Assembly (NCBI GenBank): GCA_018398765.1
Contig: JAHBMJ010001392.1
Span: 1-30,922 of the forward strand
Source: Chromera velia
Lineage: Eukaryota; Sar; Chromeraceae
Length of the DNA: 30,922 bases
Direction: 5' to 3'
The notes below the pieces were generated by a model. It did not search any database. It was not told the DNA's origin and saw nothing but the letters and a program-made list of their open reading frames with translations. Each line of letters opens with the position of its first letter. Positions within the stretch are counted from its first letter, which is position 1. Below are positions 11,014 to 21,400 of this stretch, one piece after another. A program made the position numbers and the translations under genes.

Positions 11014-11203
11014 CAACAGATCTATGCAGACATGATATATTTTATATCAAATTAATTTTGCTTTGCGTCCATCTGTTCTTACGATCGTGTAACCCCCTTC
11101 CATCTCCCACGCCATCCCCTTCACCCATTTTACTCCCTCACATATGCAAGAGAACCCCCCGCATACTGTCAGGTCCTTGTGGTTCCTCTTTGTAATAGGA
11201 CGC

Positions 11204-11220
11204 NGGGGGGGGGGGGGGGG
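11204..11220. other. Undetermined base followed by 16 G (assembly gap)
   Basis: The only N in the window, at 11204, is followed by 16 G in the middle of the nested TIR element. Unknown length may be missing here, so the element's interior may be incomplete. Confidence 0.7.
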
Positions 11221-11613
11221 ACGCTTCTGTCAACCCATCACCTCAATGCACATTTCCCATGGAAGAGATTTACCTCCAGTGTTCGAGGAAAGAAGTGGAT
11301 GGTCAATCAGATGGAATCAGAGGGAAACGTGGAGATCTTTTGTTGAATCTAAATATCCAACTATTACCATTCTACGTGGGATTTTGTGCTGACCCAGAGC
11401 AGCCCCAGCTGTGATGCATCTTAGGGCTTGCGCATCGCACTTTGTACTGTTCTACGCATACATTGTTCACACATTCAAGTTTAGCAGACAGGTTCAGTCA
11501 GAAAGGTCTCTTTTGCTTAAATCAATATACTCTTTGATTGAATCTTGCTAAAAACGTAGCTGAATTCAATTCATATAAATAAAAATTTTGAGCAAACAAC
11601 AAATGTGTGCTTA

Positions 11614-11827
11614 CTCATCTACGTATATATATATATATATATATATATACATACATATATGAATGGTGTTATCGATGTTGTTAGCAACGTTTTATGCTTT
11701 TTAAACTATCTAAAACTGGTTTACGCGTTTCTATTTAATGTATTTTCATCTTAATTTATCAAAAAAAAATTTTTTTTTGGAGTTAGAATTAGTGTTCGAG
11801 TCGGTCTGGTCCCGTTTTCACATAGTT
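11614..11827 (-). repeat. Right arm of the nested TIR element
   Basis: Inverted partner of 10791-11013. Its TA run lies at about 11623-11650 and its outer end CACATAGTT mirrors AACTATGTG. Confidence 0.85.
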
Positions 11828-12001
11828 TTGTCCTTCCAGTTTTCTGTTCGCAGTCTGACATTCATACAGGGCCGATCCTGTCTTGACTAAAAACAGAATG
11901 TCTGCCTCTTGCACCTCTCTCTTAAAGCTTTTTGAAGCTAGAACAGTCTCCAGTTTCAAAACACTTCCTCGGCAGTTAAATCACCACATATTCAGGACTT
12001 C
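11828..12001 (-). pseudogene. LINE endonuclease, N-terminal part
   Basis: Directly after the stop of the ORF1-like frame, and in the same frame, the minus strand reads FNCRGSVLKLETVLAS and EADILFLVKTGSALYE. This matches the N-terminus of APE-type endonucleases (WN-x-RG, then DI-x-x-LQET). The metal-binding Glu of QE is Lys here (LVKT), so the enzyme would be inactive. It is cut off by the TIR element at 11827. Confidence 0.65.
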
Positions 12002-13633
12002 TTCTCCCATTTTCCCAGTTTCTGTTAACTGTCTGACACTGCTTGCGTAGTTGTTTTCCACCTCTTCTCTTTCTGATTCTTCTTCGCTTCTTTCTCTTTC
12101 TTTGTTCTCTCCCCCCTTTGATTCTGTTATGGATGATAAGATGTTTGACAGAGGAGAGAACAGGACTGCTTCTTCTGAATCCTGTTGCGATGAAGTTGGA
12201 GAAAAGGGAGGTGAGGGAGGGTTCTGAGGTATGGGATTTCGAGGGGGTGGAGGTGGGGGAGGAGGTGGAGGCGGGGGGAGAAGAAGTGGGAGAGGAGGAG
12301 GTGGGGGAGGTGGAGGGAGAGGACCAGAGTCAGATGGCGCATGCGAATGAGAAGAAAGAAGAAAAGACAGAGGGGAAGGGCATGTGTTTTTGTAAGGGGA
12401 GAGAGATGATAAAAATGATGAATGGCGGTTCTCCCAGCCTGGCCTCTTCCCATCCCCCCACCCTCTTTTCTCATGCCTTAAAGTTTTCATTCCCACGCCA
12501 GGACCGGGAGACGCCAGAGGAAAACAAAACAATGGGGGCTCAGGAGAGGGGCGGGGCAAAGGAGAGCAAGATGTGGGTGCGAGTGTGTGCATGTATGTGA
12601 GAGAATGTGGGGGGGGAGGAGGTGGAGGAGATGGAGGGGGAGGACCAGAGTCAGACGGCGCATGCGAATGAGAAGAAAAAAGAAAAGAAAGGGGGGAAAG
12701 GCACGTGTTTTGGGAAGGGGAGAGAGGTGATAAAAAGGATAAATGGCGGTTCTCCTGGCCTAGCCTCTTCCTAGGCCTCTTCCCGTCCTCCCACCCTCTT
12801 TTCTCATGCCTTTTCATTCCTACTCCAGGACCGGGAGATACCAGAAGAAAGCAAAACAGTGGGGGCTCAGGAGATGGGCGGAGCAAAGGGGAGCAAGACG
12901 TGGATGCATGTGTGTGCATCTGTGTGAGAGAATATGCATGCGTATGTGTATGAGTGTATGTCGGGCTCATCTTTAGAGTAGGACGGCAGGGGCATGAAGA
13001 GGAAGAAGAGATGGGGGAGGAGGAAGAGGAGTCGAGAGTGAAAGGCAAAGGGAGAAGAGGAGCAACATAAAAAAGAAAAGAAGCTGGATCCATCAAATCG
13101 TCACCTTCCTTATTTGCACGTCTCCCTCTTCTTTTGTTATGTTTTTTTTTACCTCTATCTGTTCTGACTGGCTTAGCTGGGAACAAAGAGATACAAAAGG
13201 GAGGAAGAGGAATCAAAGGAGGCTTGACAATGGAGGTCTCGTCAGATTTTTCATTTTCTTCTAACAGCACCGCCCATCTGTTCCCAACCGCTTTCTTTCC
13301 CCGTCCCGACAAGTAGACCCCCGCTCTGAATGCTTTCCTACCCCTGCACACTGAGCATCTCTCCTCTTCTGCACATTTATCCATAAACAGACCGTCCCAG
13401 TGGGGAACGTACCCCAGTCTTGGGGGAGGAGAAGAAGAGCAGACAGGAGGAAAGTCCGAAGAAAAAGGGGAAGAAGATCCATCACACGAGGAGCATAAAA
13501 GGGGGAAGTCTATCCCATCGCCGTTAGTTGATTCTGCACAGAAGGCAGGAGAGAAAGGGCAGGCCCATATGAGTTTGCATTTATTCAGTTCGACCAACCA
13601 TAGTTGCACTAGTGCAGTACAGTGTAGAAGCAA
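11981..13633 (-). pseudogene. LINE ORF1-like region, proline-rich, with internal duplication
   Basis: An uninterrupted 550-codon frame with no convincing ATG near its start. The N-terminal third has Cys-rich patches (WACPFSPAFC; PLLCSSC; CAEEERCSVCRGRKAFRAG) and a basic stretch (GKKKHNKRRGRRANKEG) that could bind nucleic acid. The middle holds two tandem copies of about 107-aa units containing PSPEPPLFCF, GPGVGMK and HEKRGW, each ending in a polyproline run. The C-terminus is acidic and stops with NMW-TGA immediately before endonuclease sequence in the same frame. Position just 5' of the endonuclease suggests ORF1; no gag or RRM domain is recognisable. It could be a chance-open low-complexity frame in part. 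Confidence 0.5.
12270..12960. repeat. Two tandem copies of a 320-bp G-rich unit
   Basis: The landmark GGACCAGAGTCAGA occurs at 12321 and 12642, about 321 bp apart, and flanking sequence matches through the whole unit (GGAGGTGG-rich start, GCGCATGCGAATGAGAAGAA, then GACCGGGAGA and GGGGCTCAGGAGA). It is the DNA basis of the repeated proline-rich segment on the minus strand. Confidence 0.85.
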
Positions 13634-13664
13634 AACTAGTACAGTACAGTACAGTACAATTCGA

Positions 13665-13705
13665 GCGGCCTGCCCCGCCCTGCCTCATTAAGTTGGGCAG
13701 GCCGC
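13665..13705. repeat. Perfect 11-bp-stem inverted repeat near the LINE 5' end
   Basis: GCGGCCTGCCC pairs with GGGCAGGCCGC across a 19-nt loop. It sits beside a run of ACAGT units (13640-13660) upstream of the ORF1-like frame, so it may belong to the element's 5' UTR. Confidence 0.6.
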
Positions 13706-15780
13706 CTGCCACTTGTCGCACTACCTTTTTATAAGCTTTTAAGCTAAGTTTTAGCATGTTTAGCATGTTTATAAGCCAAGTTTTAGTAACTTTTTACTCG
13801 TGTTTTAGTGAGTTTTCATTATCTTTTTATAGTAATTTAAGATAATAAATAGTAAATAGTTAAAGTTTGCATTCTAAAACATAAATTAGAGAAAAAGATG
13901 GCTTTCACTGAAGCCTCTCAACCACGAGAATACAATGTTTCTGTTCCATCCCTCAGGTCTTCAGACAAGGTTTTGCATATTGAAGTCGAGGGGTGGAGGA
14001 AATCTAGGGCAACGATATCCTTGTAGATAACCGTGTGTTACGTTGAAGTGGTACAAGGCAGTATAGGCTATGACACCCCCTCTTCAGCTTAACTGTATAT
14101 CGTCAGACGACAAGGTGGACAACGGTAACACCATTACCTCTTCTGGTGGCGCCGGGACGACCTTGTGGAAGCAGCCCCTAAGAACGCTGCCCTCACCACG
14201 GAGGTCTTTCAGGCCGCTAACGCGGCGGGGGTCTCGGAGCGGAGGTTCTCTCTCTATAACCTATGTATAACATACAGTTTCAATTCTTTTGGAAGCTTTC
14301 TCTAAGTTACTGTAATTCATCATTACCATATTATAACTTAGCACACGTTGATAGAGTATTAATGTAGGTTAAGAGACCCCTTTGGGCACTAGAAATAGAA
14401 GAAATTTTTTTTTAAGGTCTGGTACAGTAGTACAGTACAGTGTAGATGTCATAGTACAGTAGTACAGTATAGTACAGTGTAGTACAGTGTAATACAGTGT
14501 ACTTGTGCAACTATATAACCAACTGACTGTGTTTCGTTTCTCGTTTATCAGAGCATATATGCAGAGAGGAACGCAGCTTATCAGGACGGTCTTTCTTTCT
14601 TTTGTACGTTCGATTGGATTCTTATATTCCTACCTGCCTGAATCATTCCTTGTGCTTTCTAGAAGCGCTAGACTTCTAATCTTTCTATCTAAACCAGGCA
14701 AGAGAGAAGCGACCAAGCGGGCCTGCCCCTCCCTTTGTTCTGGTAGGACACCTCAACAATGGTGGAAGGGAGGAGCTGTGCCCTCAATTGGAATAGGGAC
14801 GGGAGGCCTATACGACTTGTTGGGGGCAAATAGAGTCCTCAAGCGACACGGGGAAGGAAGGGGAAGGACGGGCTGTTAAAATTGTTTGGGGGTAGGGGCT
14901 TTTTGTTCAGGCAGAAGCCCCCGAAAGTGCCGTACTGCAGGATTGGAAAGTCTATGGGGAGAAAGAGTCCTGCTGCTCTTCCTCCCCTGGGGGACGTTCA
15001 GTGTTGGAAAGGCCGAACCCTCTTGTCCCCTTCCCCCGAACCCCCCATAGCCTCATCATTGTTACTCACACCTCCTGTCTGTCTCTGCGGTCTCCCAGCC
15101 TAACCTTCCCCTGCTCTGGTGTCTCTGCCTCTTACCATCGCTTCCATGAAAGCGAGACGACAGCTACTGAGCCCCAAAGTCTCTCTCTGCTTAGATCGGT
15201 GCTTCTGCCCCTGTTCGATAGTGCCGGGTCAATTATGATTAAACTTCCTTTTCCCTCCCTTTCCAACCTCAGACAGGGCTACCCTGGGCTCCCTAGGGTC
15301 TGTCGGCATTTTATAGGCGTCCTCAGAGCAGAAACGGGAGAACATATCGGTTGTTGTCCACTCTAGGTGGAATGCAAAGAGACGGGTAGTCAATCCAGCT
15401 CTCTTCTCCCTCCTGCCAGCCTTCAGAAAGTCCTCTTACACCCCCCTTAACTGCTGAGCAAGCTGCTTGTCTTCTGCCGATGCGATGCCATACCCCTCCG
15501 GGCCTCTCCACATTCATCACTACTCTCTTCACTTTACCAAAGAGGCGGTAGAGGGGGGAACTCCCAGTATGGATTCGGATCTTGGGTGTGAACTCCCAAG
15601 ATGGAGAGAAGAGGGGGAGGGGATCTCTCTTATCGGAGACATTCATCTGCGCTCTGCAGGTTTCATACAGGTGAGAGAAAAGACGATGATGCTCCTGGTT
15701 GAACTTTGAATATCTTTGAAGGCGGCTAGGAAGGCGGGTATGTATGAGTAATCTTATGGAAAGTTTTATCTCGTATATAC
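13706..15780. other. Unassigned repeat-derived DNA
   Basis: AT-rich at 13730-13870. At about 14140-14265 one plus frame reads DDLVEAAPKNAALTTEVFQA and SERRFSLYN, which looks protein-derived but has no start or context. From 14420, AGTACAGT-type repeats lead into GTGCAACTATATAACC, resembling the inverted 5' end of the LINE at 13590-13650. The frames at 14505-14879, 15001-15366 and 15467-15709 are short, unrelated to one another in frame, and match no family I recognise. Probably relics of mobile DNA. Confidence 0.4.
14425..14505 (+). repeat. AGTACAGT-type degenerate tandem repeat
   Basis: Multiple TACAGT units spaced by GTAG or GTG precede GTGCAACTA. Similar units occur in inverse orientation at 13610-13660. 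Confidence 0.7.
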
Positions 15781-15835
15781 GTGTATCCTATATACTAAAA
15801 GTATAGCAACACTATATAGCCTAGATCCGTATAGC

Positions 15836-16471
15836 ATAAAAGTATACTATATATAAGAACTAAAATTTGAGATGGGACCATCGGCCGCTATCCAAATATT
15901 CATTTGCCACTCTATGGGTCGTCGCAATGGGTTCCAAACGAGTCGTTAAAACGACGGTCACCTCCGGCCCCCTTCGGGCCCCTCCTTCCAGGCTTTCTAG
16001 ACACTGCGGCGTTTATGGTCAAACGCCGCGGTGCCGTGGAGCGGCACCAAGCGCCGCGGAGCGCCCGAAGGGCGCACCGCGGTGCGCCACAGTTGTAAAA
16101 CCTTGAAGAAAGGGGGGAACTGCGGCGTGATTATTCCGGTCTTTACCTTTTCTGAGGTGAGTTGAACCAAATTGATCAGCAATTGATCAAATTTATCATT
16201 GAAACACCTTAAAAAAAATTTTATGGCGCCTGCGGCGTGCAGAAAAAACCGTTTTGACAGTAGCATATGGGGCCATGTACGTCCCAAATGGGAGGGGGCA
16301 CCGCCGCGGTGCTAAAAATGCCCGCTCTAGAGAGCCTGCCTCCCTTTTTTAAAGGTTTCAAGTTGCAACCCATTGGGTGGCAACTAGGGCAGCAAACAAA
16401 TTTTTGGATAGCTTATAAATCAGTATCTAGGTCAGTATCAATTTAGGGTATACTCTAGGGTATACTTTTAT
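15836..16471. mobile_element. Short TIR (MITE-like) element rich in GC hairpins
   Basis: Outer inverted ends ATAAAAGTATAC (15836) and GTATACTTTTAT (16460-16471), plus longer inner inverted arms starting GCTATCCAAA (about 15887-15940, partner about 16360-16412), frame the unit. The interior carries strong hairpins: GGTGCCG/CGGCACC (about 16030-16048), GCGCCC/GGGCGC (about 16061-16075), an 18-bp perfect palindrome centred on ACCGCGGT (16071-16088), GCACCG/CGGTGC (16298-16312) and a near-perfect 11-bp stem at 16362-16384. No transposase is seen. The TIR assignment is inferred from symmetry. Confidence 0.5.
16071..16088. repeat. 18-bp perfect palindrome
   Basis: GGCGCACCGCGGTGCGCC is its own reverse complement. 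It is the last of a cluster of GC-rich hairpins at 15965-16090. Confidence 0.9.
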
Positions 16472-16722
16472 AAAAATTGGTATATGATGTTAATATATGT
16501 TGAATTAATACGATTTGCATGACAATATACGTTGTAGTTTGACTTCAAGTCAGGATTCTTCCTATAGGACTCTTGTTAAACAAAAAACCATCGTTGAGTG
16601 AAAGCTAGTTGTAAAACGAAGGTCCAAAACTAAATTTAACAGTATGTCTTGCATATTGTGACGGCATGACTTGCCGAAGGCTGAACGCCTATTATAGGCC
16701 GACTCGGATGGCGACAGCGTAC

Positions 16723-16743
16723 GATGATGATGATGATGATGAT
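16723..16743 (+). repeat. GAT microsatellite, seven units
   Basis: Seven consecutive GAT units. No gene context. Confidence 0.9.
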
Positions 16744-18292
16744 AATGAAATAACTTAGTTAAAGATTTGTCTATATATATGCATAAATGATGTATAAATG
16801 TTGGTCAGATGTATTAAATGAATGAAAAAGCCTTTCAAAAATTAAGAGCTCACCTTTCAGTTTTCTTGTGCTGCCCCTCCCCTTTTCTTCGTTTTTTTTT
16901 TTTTTTTTTTTTCCAATTCCTCCAAATCAGTGGCTTGCGATCAACTTCAACCAGCGAGCTGAGAGAAACACCTGTATGTTTGCCTTACATTCTTTGAGGG
17001 CGAAGAAAAGAGCTGAAGCAGGAAGAAATGACATCATTTTGGTCTGCCTGCCTTTTCTGCTTGCCGTCAAAGAGTCGGTGTGCACTTTAGATATTGAATA
17101 AGACAAATTCCTTGATTGTGTCCTTGAGGTCGAGTAGCAAAGTCCGGACTGAATACATGAAGGGATGGGAAGCCACCCGTGAAGACTGGGGCCGCATAAG
17201 TGTCGTCTTTTTAGTGGAAAGAGGGGAGTGTGTTGCCTTTTTATACCTGAAAGAATTCAGGCAGGCGGTGGGAAGCGATTCCGAGTAGTAAAGTCACCAG
17301 GAGAAGAGAGCAAACTGAGCGCTCTTCCGGCCAGTGTGCACAAAGAAGAAGCCAAGCAAAAGAGAAAAGAATCAAAAAGTTTCGTTTGTTCTCTGTTCCT
17401 TCTCTTCTTGGATTGTCTCTTTCTATCCGTGCACTGATCAGATGCTTTCTCTCTCCATCTCTTTCTAAACGGCGTGTGTGTTTGTTATCTCGAAGCTTTC
17501 ATCTTCCCTCTGCTCCTTTGTCTGTTTTTCGTCTGATCTGGAACTTTCGGGTTCGTCTTATGGGTTCCCCCGAATGAAATTGACTCCTTCTCATTTTATT
17601 AATACATATTGGCTGCAAAGAACGAGCGCAGCCAATCCGAAAAAAAAGATGGCAAGACACCCAGAGACCCTCTTCCTTCCTTCCGTTCGTTTGGCCTCTC
17701 CTCTTCTCTTCAGTTGAAGAAAAGTTGAAAGCAGGAAGCGAAATGCTTTTCTGAAAGACACGCTGCTCTTCATCATGCACATCACGTCAAAAGTTGTCGT
17801 GGCAGCAGTTTAGTTGATGTACGTCTAGCTTGTCTGTCTGTCTATTTGTCTGTCTGTCTGTCTGCCTGTCTGTCTGTCTTTCTGTCATTCTGTAAAACTG
17901 TCTTTCTGTCTGTCTGTCTGTGCGATTGTTCTCCCCTCCACTTGACTTGCGATATGGTTGCGATATTTCACTTGTGCGTGCAACCAGCATGTATGCAGCC
18001 ATTCCCCTCCCTTCTCCGGTCTTCAATACGAATATTCCACAGCTTTTCCTTCTCTCTTCTCCCTGAAGCAGATCATGGTCGGATGAACACTTGCGATGTG
18101 GCGATGGGCTCTGATGGAAAGCCGAAAAAGACAGCCTCTCAAGCACGAAGGGACAATCAAGAACATCGGAATGAAATATCATGCATGGTCTCCATTGCAA
18201 AGTTGTCTCCCTCACGCACTCCCGAACCAGGAAGGTAGGACGTTGGGACCTGATTTAAGCACAGACACGGACATGCAATCTCTCTCGCCCCT
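16744..18292. other. No recognisable gene; 3' flank of the NEK gene
   Basis: Contains a long poly-T (about 16890-16912), several short frames on both strands without domain signal (for example 17094-17288 plus and 17499-17780 minus), and a TCTG repeat. The part nearest 18292 is probably the 3' UTR of the kinase gene. No AATAAA is close to its stop. Confidence 0.5.
17832..17925 (+). repeat. TCTG microsatellite
   Basis: Imperfect TCTG/TTTG tetramers, interrupted around 17885-17905. It lies downstream of the NEK gene stop. Confidence 0.85.
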
Positions 18293-18456
18293 CTACCTGC
18301 AAACAAGGGAGGGCAAGCGCGTGGTGCCGTCTCTGTCTCTGTCCCTTTCTCGTCGCCCCCCCTCCCTATCCCGTCCCCTGTCCCTCTCCCTCCCCCCCCC
18401 TCTGTCGTCGTCCCCTCCACCGTGATGCCCCCGATCCCTGTCGTGACGGTGAATTT
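18293..18456 (-). other. Proposed last coding exon of the NEK gene
   Basis: A pyrimidine-rich CTTCCTTGCAG acceptor precedes it. Joined in phase 1 to the exon ending at 18667, it reads [20 protein letters not shown] and on to an RERDRDRDG stretch, then TAG at 18295-18293. The Arg/Asp bias matches the preceding tail exon ([12 protein letters not shown]), which supports the call. Confidence 0.6.
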
Positions 18457-21400
18457 CTGCAAGGAAGGAAAAAAGTAAAGCAACGGGATTTTGTGTCTTC
18501 CTTCAATTACTCACTGAATGTCACTTCAGAATGCTGAAGGATGAGGAAGGTGAGGAAAACACACACAAACCCTAGAGAGTCATCCAAGGAGGTCTCGGGG
18601 TCTTGCGTACATTTTTTCTTTTGTCTCAAGCAATATTGGGAAGAGCTCATTGGTGCAGTGACTGACGTGGTAAGCATGGGAGCTTGGGTAATTCTTGGTG
18701 GTGGTGGCTGAGTGGGTGTTGGTGATGGTTGTTGATGAACCCCCTTCCCCCCCTGTCTCCTCCCTTGTCTCCCCGGTCTTTCGCATGTCCCCCTCCCGCC
18801 CTACGACGACTCCGAGATCTCTCTGCGTCGATGGGCATGCCTCCTGAGATCACAGGAGGACTGCCGACTGGAGGAAGCACCGAAGAGGCAGCTGCAGGAG
18901 GGGGTGTGCGGCCTCCCGCTTTGCCTCCTGCTTGAAGGTTCAGCGGGCTGATGGAAGGAAGAAGAGGCATCTGGACACCGTGGCTGCACGGATGCAGGTT
19001 TACTTCGTTTGGGGATGAATGTATTTGTTACAGACGGGCTTGCCAGGCTACTGGATCGACCGTTTAGCTCAAGAACGCAAAGACAAGCGATGGAAGAGAA
19101 GGAGCAAATCGTTTCTGGTTCATTTTCCCTTTTTCTTCTTAGAAGCGAACTGAGAAAGAAAGAGGGGAAGGAAAAAGAACGAAAGATCGCGATAAGGTCT
19201 GAGAGACCAGAGAGAACAGCACGGACAAATCCATGCACAGTCTGGCAAAAGTCGAACGTTTCTAAAACAACCCCTCATCACCGACTCTCAGACTATCAAA
19301 CGCACCCATTTATCACACACACACAGACACACACACACACACACACACACACAACACACACACACACACACACACACACAGACCGAGAGAGACATACAGA
19401 TATACTCACCCCTTCTTGGCCGCATCATTCGCTCCCTGTCGAATGCGTGCGATGAGTCCCTCTGATCTGTCCCTCTCCCTGTGTCTGTCCCTCTCCCTCT
19501 CCATTTGACGGTACATGCAGAAGGCGTCGTATGCCGCTCCATGGGCCCTTGAGGCCGCGTCCATCCCCCCAAAGCCGCCCCTTGCCTGATGGAGAACAGA
19601 ACCCTGGTGGTCCCTGTCGCGATGATCTCGGTGGTGTTTGGGTACGCTCGAATGTTGACTGGCGTGTGAATGGCCGTGGTGCCCGTGCAAATGGAGGGGA
19701 AGTGCTGGTGGAAGGGAGAGGGGGGCTGTTTGCTTTGGCTTTGTGACGTGCGAGACGGCGGCGGGATGGTTGTGGTTGTGGTTGGAACTTCTTTGATGCG
19801 ATGGCGACGATGCCTCTTTGTTCCCTCTTCCTGCCAATGGGGAATATCTTGGTACGAAGCAGTTGTCGAAATATCCTGTGGGCTTCTCTCTCTCCCTCTC
19901 CCTCTCTCTTCGTCGACGATCTTTCTCTCTGTCCCTCGCTTGATGGTCCTTTGGCCTACTCGGCTGGACGGGGGTGGCTAGAGGAATGGGCGGAGTGAGA
20001 GAGTTCGAAGGGGGAGGTTGGGGACTCTCCCTTCGGACATTCTGCAGATGATAAGGGGTTGGGTGTGTTGATGAGCTGTGATAGGTGTACGTATTTATAC
20101 GGGGATAGGTGTATATATTCATATGAAGAGGAATGGGGACTCTCCCTTCCAGACGTGCGGTAGATGATATGGGGAAACGTATGAGATTGATCGCATAACA
20201 ATGTACTGTGTATCTTTCGTGTGTGATTTTTTCTGCACGGGCAATTTGTTGCAACGCTCAGATCATCAAGTGTTGCTTAGAACATCCAGGCAGGCAGTTG
20301 CTGCACACATTGGCTTCTCTCTGGAGGAGCTAGACGGCGACACACGCGCTGCCTTCATTTATGGATGGCACTTTCAAAATGTGTTCATTTGATAAAAGAA
20401 AAGGAAGGACTGACCAAATTTGGCAAGGCATCCGAGTGATCTGACGACCTGCAGTGGAGGAAGGAAGATAGGGAGAAGAGGCACGTCGGGAGTGAATCGG
20501 ACTATTCGGTGCAAAAGAGTTTGTGGTTGTCTTCTTTTTCTTCTTCTCCTTCTTTCTCCGCATACATTCGATTCGTGCGCCCCTGTTCTTTCTGGCATTC
20601 CTCTTTGTGGTGGCTCTGAAGCTGCAGAACAGAAGTGATTACTCCTCTTTTCTTTTTATTTTGGCTTCTTCAAATCGATTTGATTGCATTGCCAAGTGAA
20701 GCAGTCGCTTTCTTTGTCTCTGTAGTACAAGCCCTCCCTCTTTGTCCCTCCCTCGACTATCGATACTTCATTCAGCGTCCTGTTGATCGACTGACCGACC
20801 GACCCACCGAGCAGCTTCGCTTCGCGGAATCAAACGCGCCCCCTCGCCTCCTCGGGCATCGAGTAGAAGACCTGATCGATCGATCGATCGATCAAAGGAG
20901 GGAGGGAAGAAAATGATAAATCAAAGCAGGAGAATGAACGAATGAATAGACAAAGAAAGAGACTTGAAAGAAATCATGAAATGTATGGAGAGTCAGAAGT
21001 GTACTGAACACCTAGCTAAGGTGACGCAAACAAAATGGAAACGGTCAAGGGCGGAGTCTTTCAAGAAAAAACCATGCAACGACGACGTGTGACCGGAAAA
21101 GGCTGTTTTCTGCGTTGAATCACGACAGAGAAAACGGGAGAATTTTGGCTCTGTGCGAGGGAGGTTGCTGAAAAAAAAGGCATAAACCACTGGACTCGAC
21201 CTGACCCACCTCTTCCATGATTGCTGCCGCTGTTAAAGGCGTGGATGATGCCTGCATCCAGATCCCTCTGCAAGTCCTTTTCTCGTTTTCTCTCCCTCCG
21301 CCTTTCTCTTCTTTCTGCACGTTCTTTTTCCTTTTCTCGCCATGACGCTTCCTCTCGCTCTCGGTCCCTGATTCGCTCCCTCTCCTTCTCCCTCTCCCTT

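Larger units (their letters stand above)
10791..11827. mobile_element. Non-autonomous TIR element nested in the LINE endonuclease
   Basis: The two ends are long imperfect inverted repeats: 10791-11013 and 11614-11827. Both run from AACTATGTGAAAAC through a T-rich tract, GATAAATTAAGATGAAAATA, AACGTTGCTAACAACATCG and a TA microsatellite to ACGTAGATGAG. The 600-bp interior shows no transposase. LINE endonuclease sequence flanks both sides in the same orientation, so it inserted after the LINE. If the ends are at TGTGAAAAC, a TA lies at each border (10794-10795 and 11823-11824) within a palindromic AACTAGTT empty site, as expected for a TA-targeting mariner-like family. The family is an inference. 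Confidence 0.75.
6410..13660 (-). mobile_element. Degenerate APE-type non-LTR (LINE) retrotransposon
   Basis: Read on the minus strand from about 13660 to 6410, the order is that of a LINE: an ORF1-like region (13633-11981), an endonuclease/exonuclease/phosphatase-fold endonuclease (about 12001-10020, split by a nested element), a Lys/Glu-rich linker (about 10020-9400), reverse transcriptase (about 9060-7530) and a C-terminal CCHC-type knuckle (7241-6609). A T11 run at about 6410-6421, which is poly-A on the element strand, marks a plausible 3' end. Several stops and frame changes show it is not functional. I cannot assign the clade by eye, and no target-site duplication was identified. The plus-strand Leu/Phe/Ser-rich frames across this interval are shadows of its Lys/Glu-rich sequence. 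Confidence 0.85.

Noticed and set aside
15603-15670. Second endonuclease motif (LIGDIHLRSAG) in the plus strand
   Set aside because: Resembles GDFN-x-R-x-G only weakly, and the surrounding frames show no other endonuclease block.
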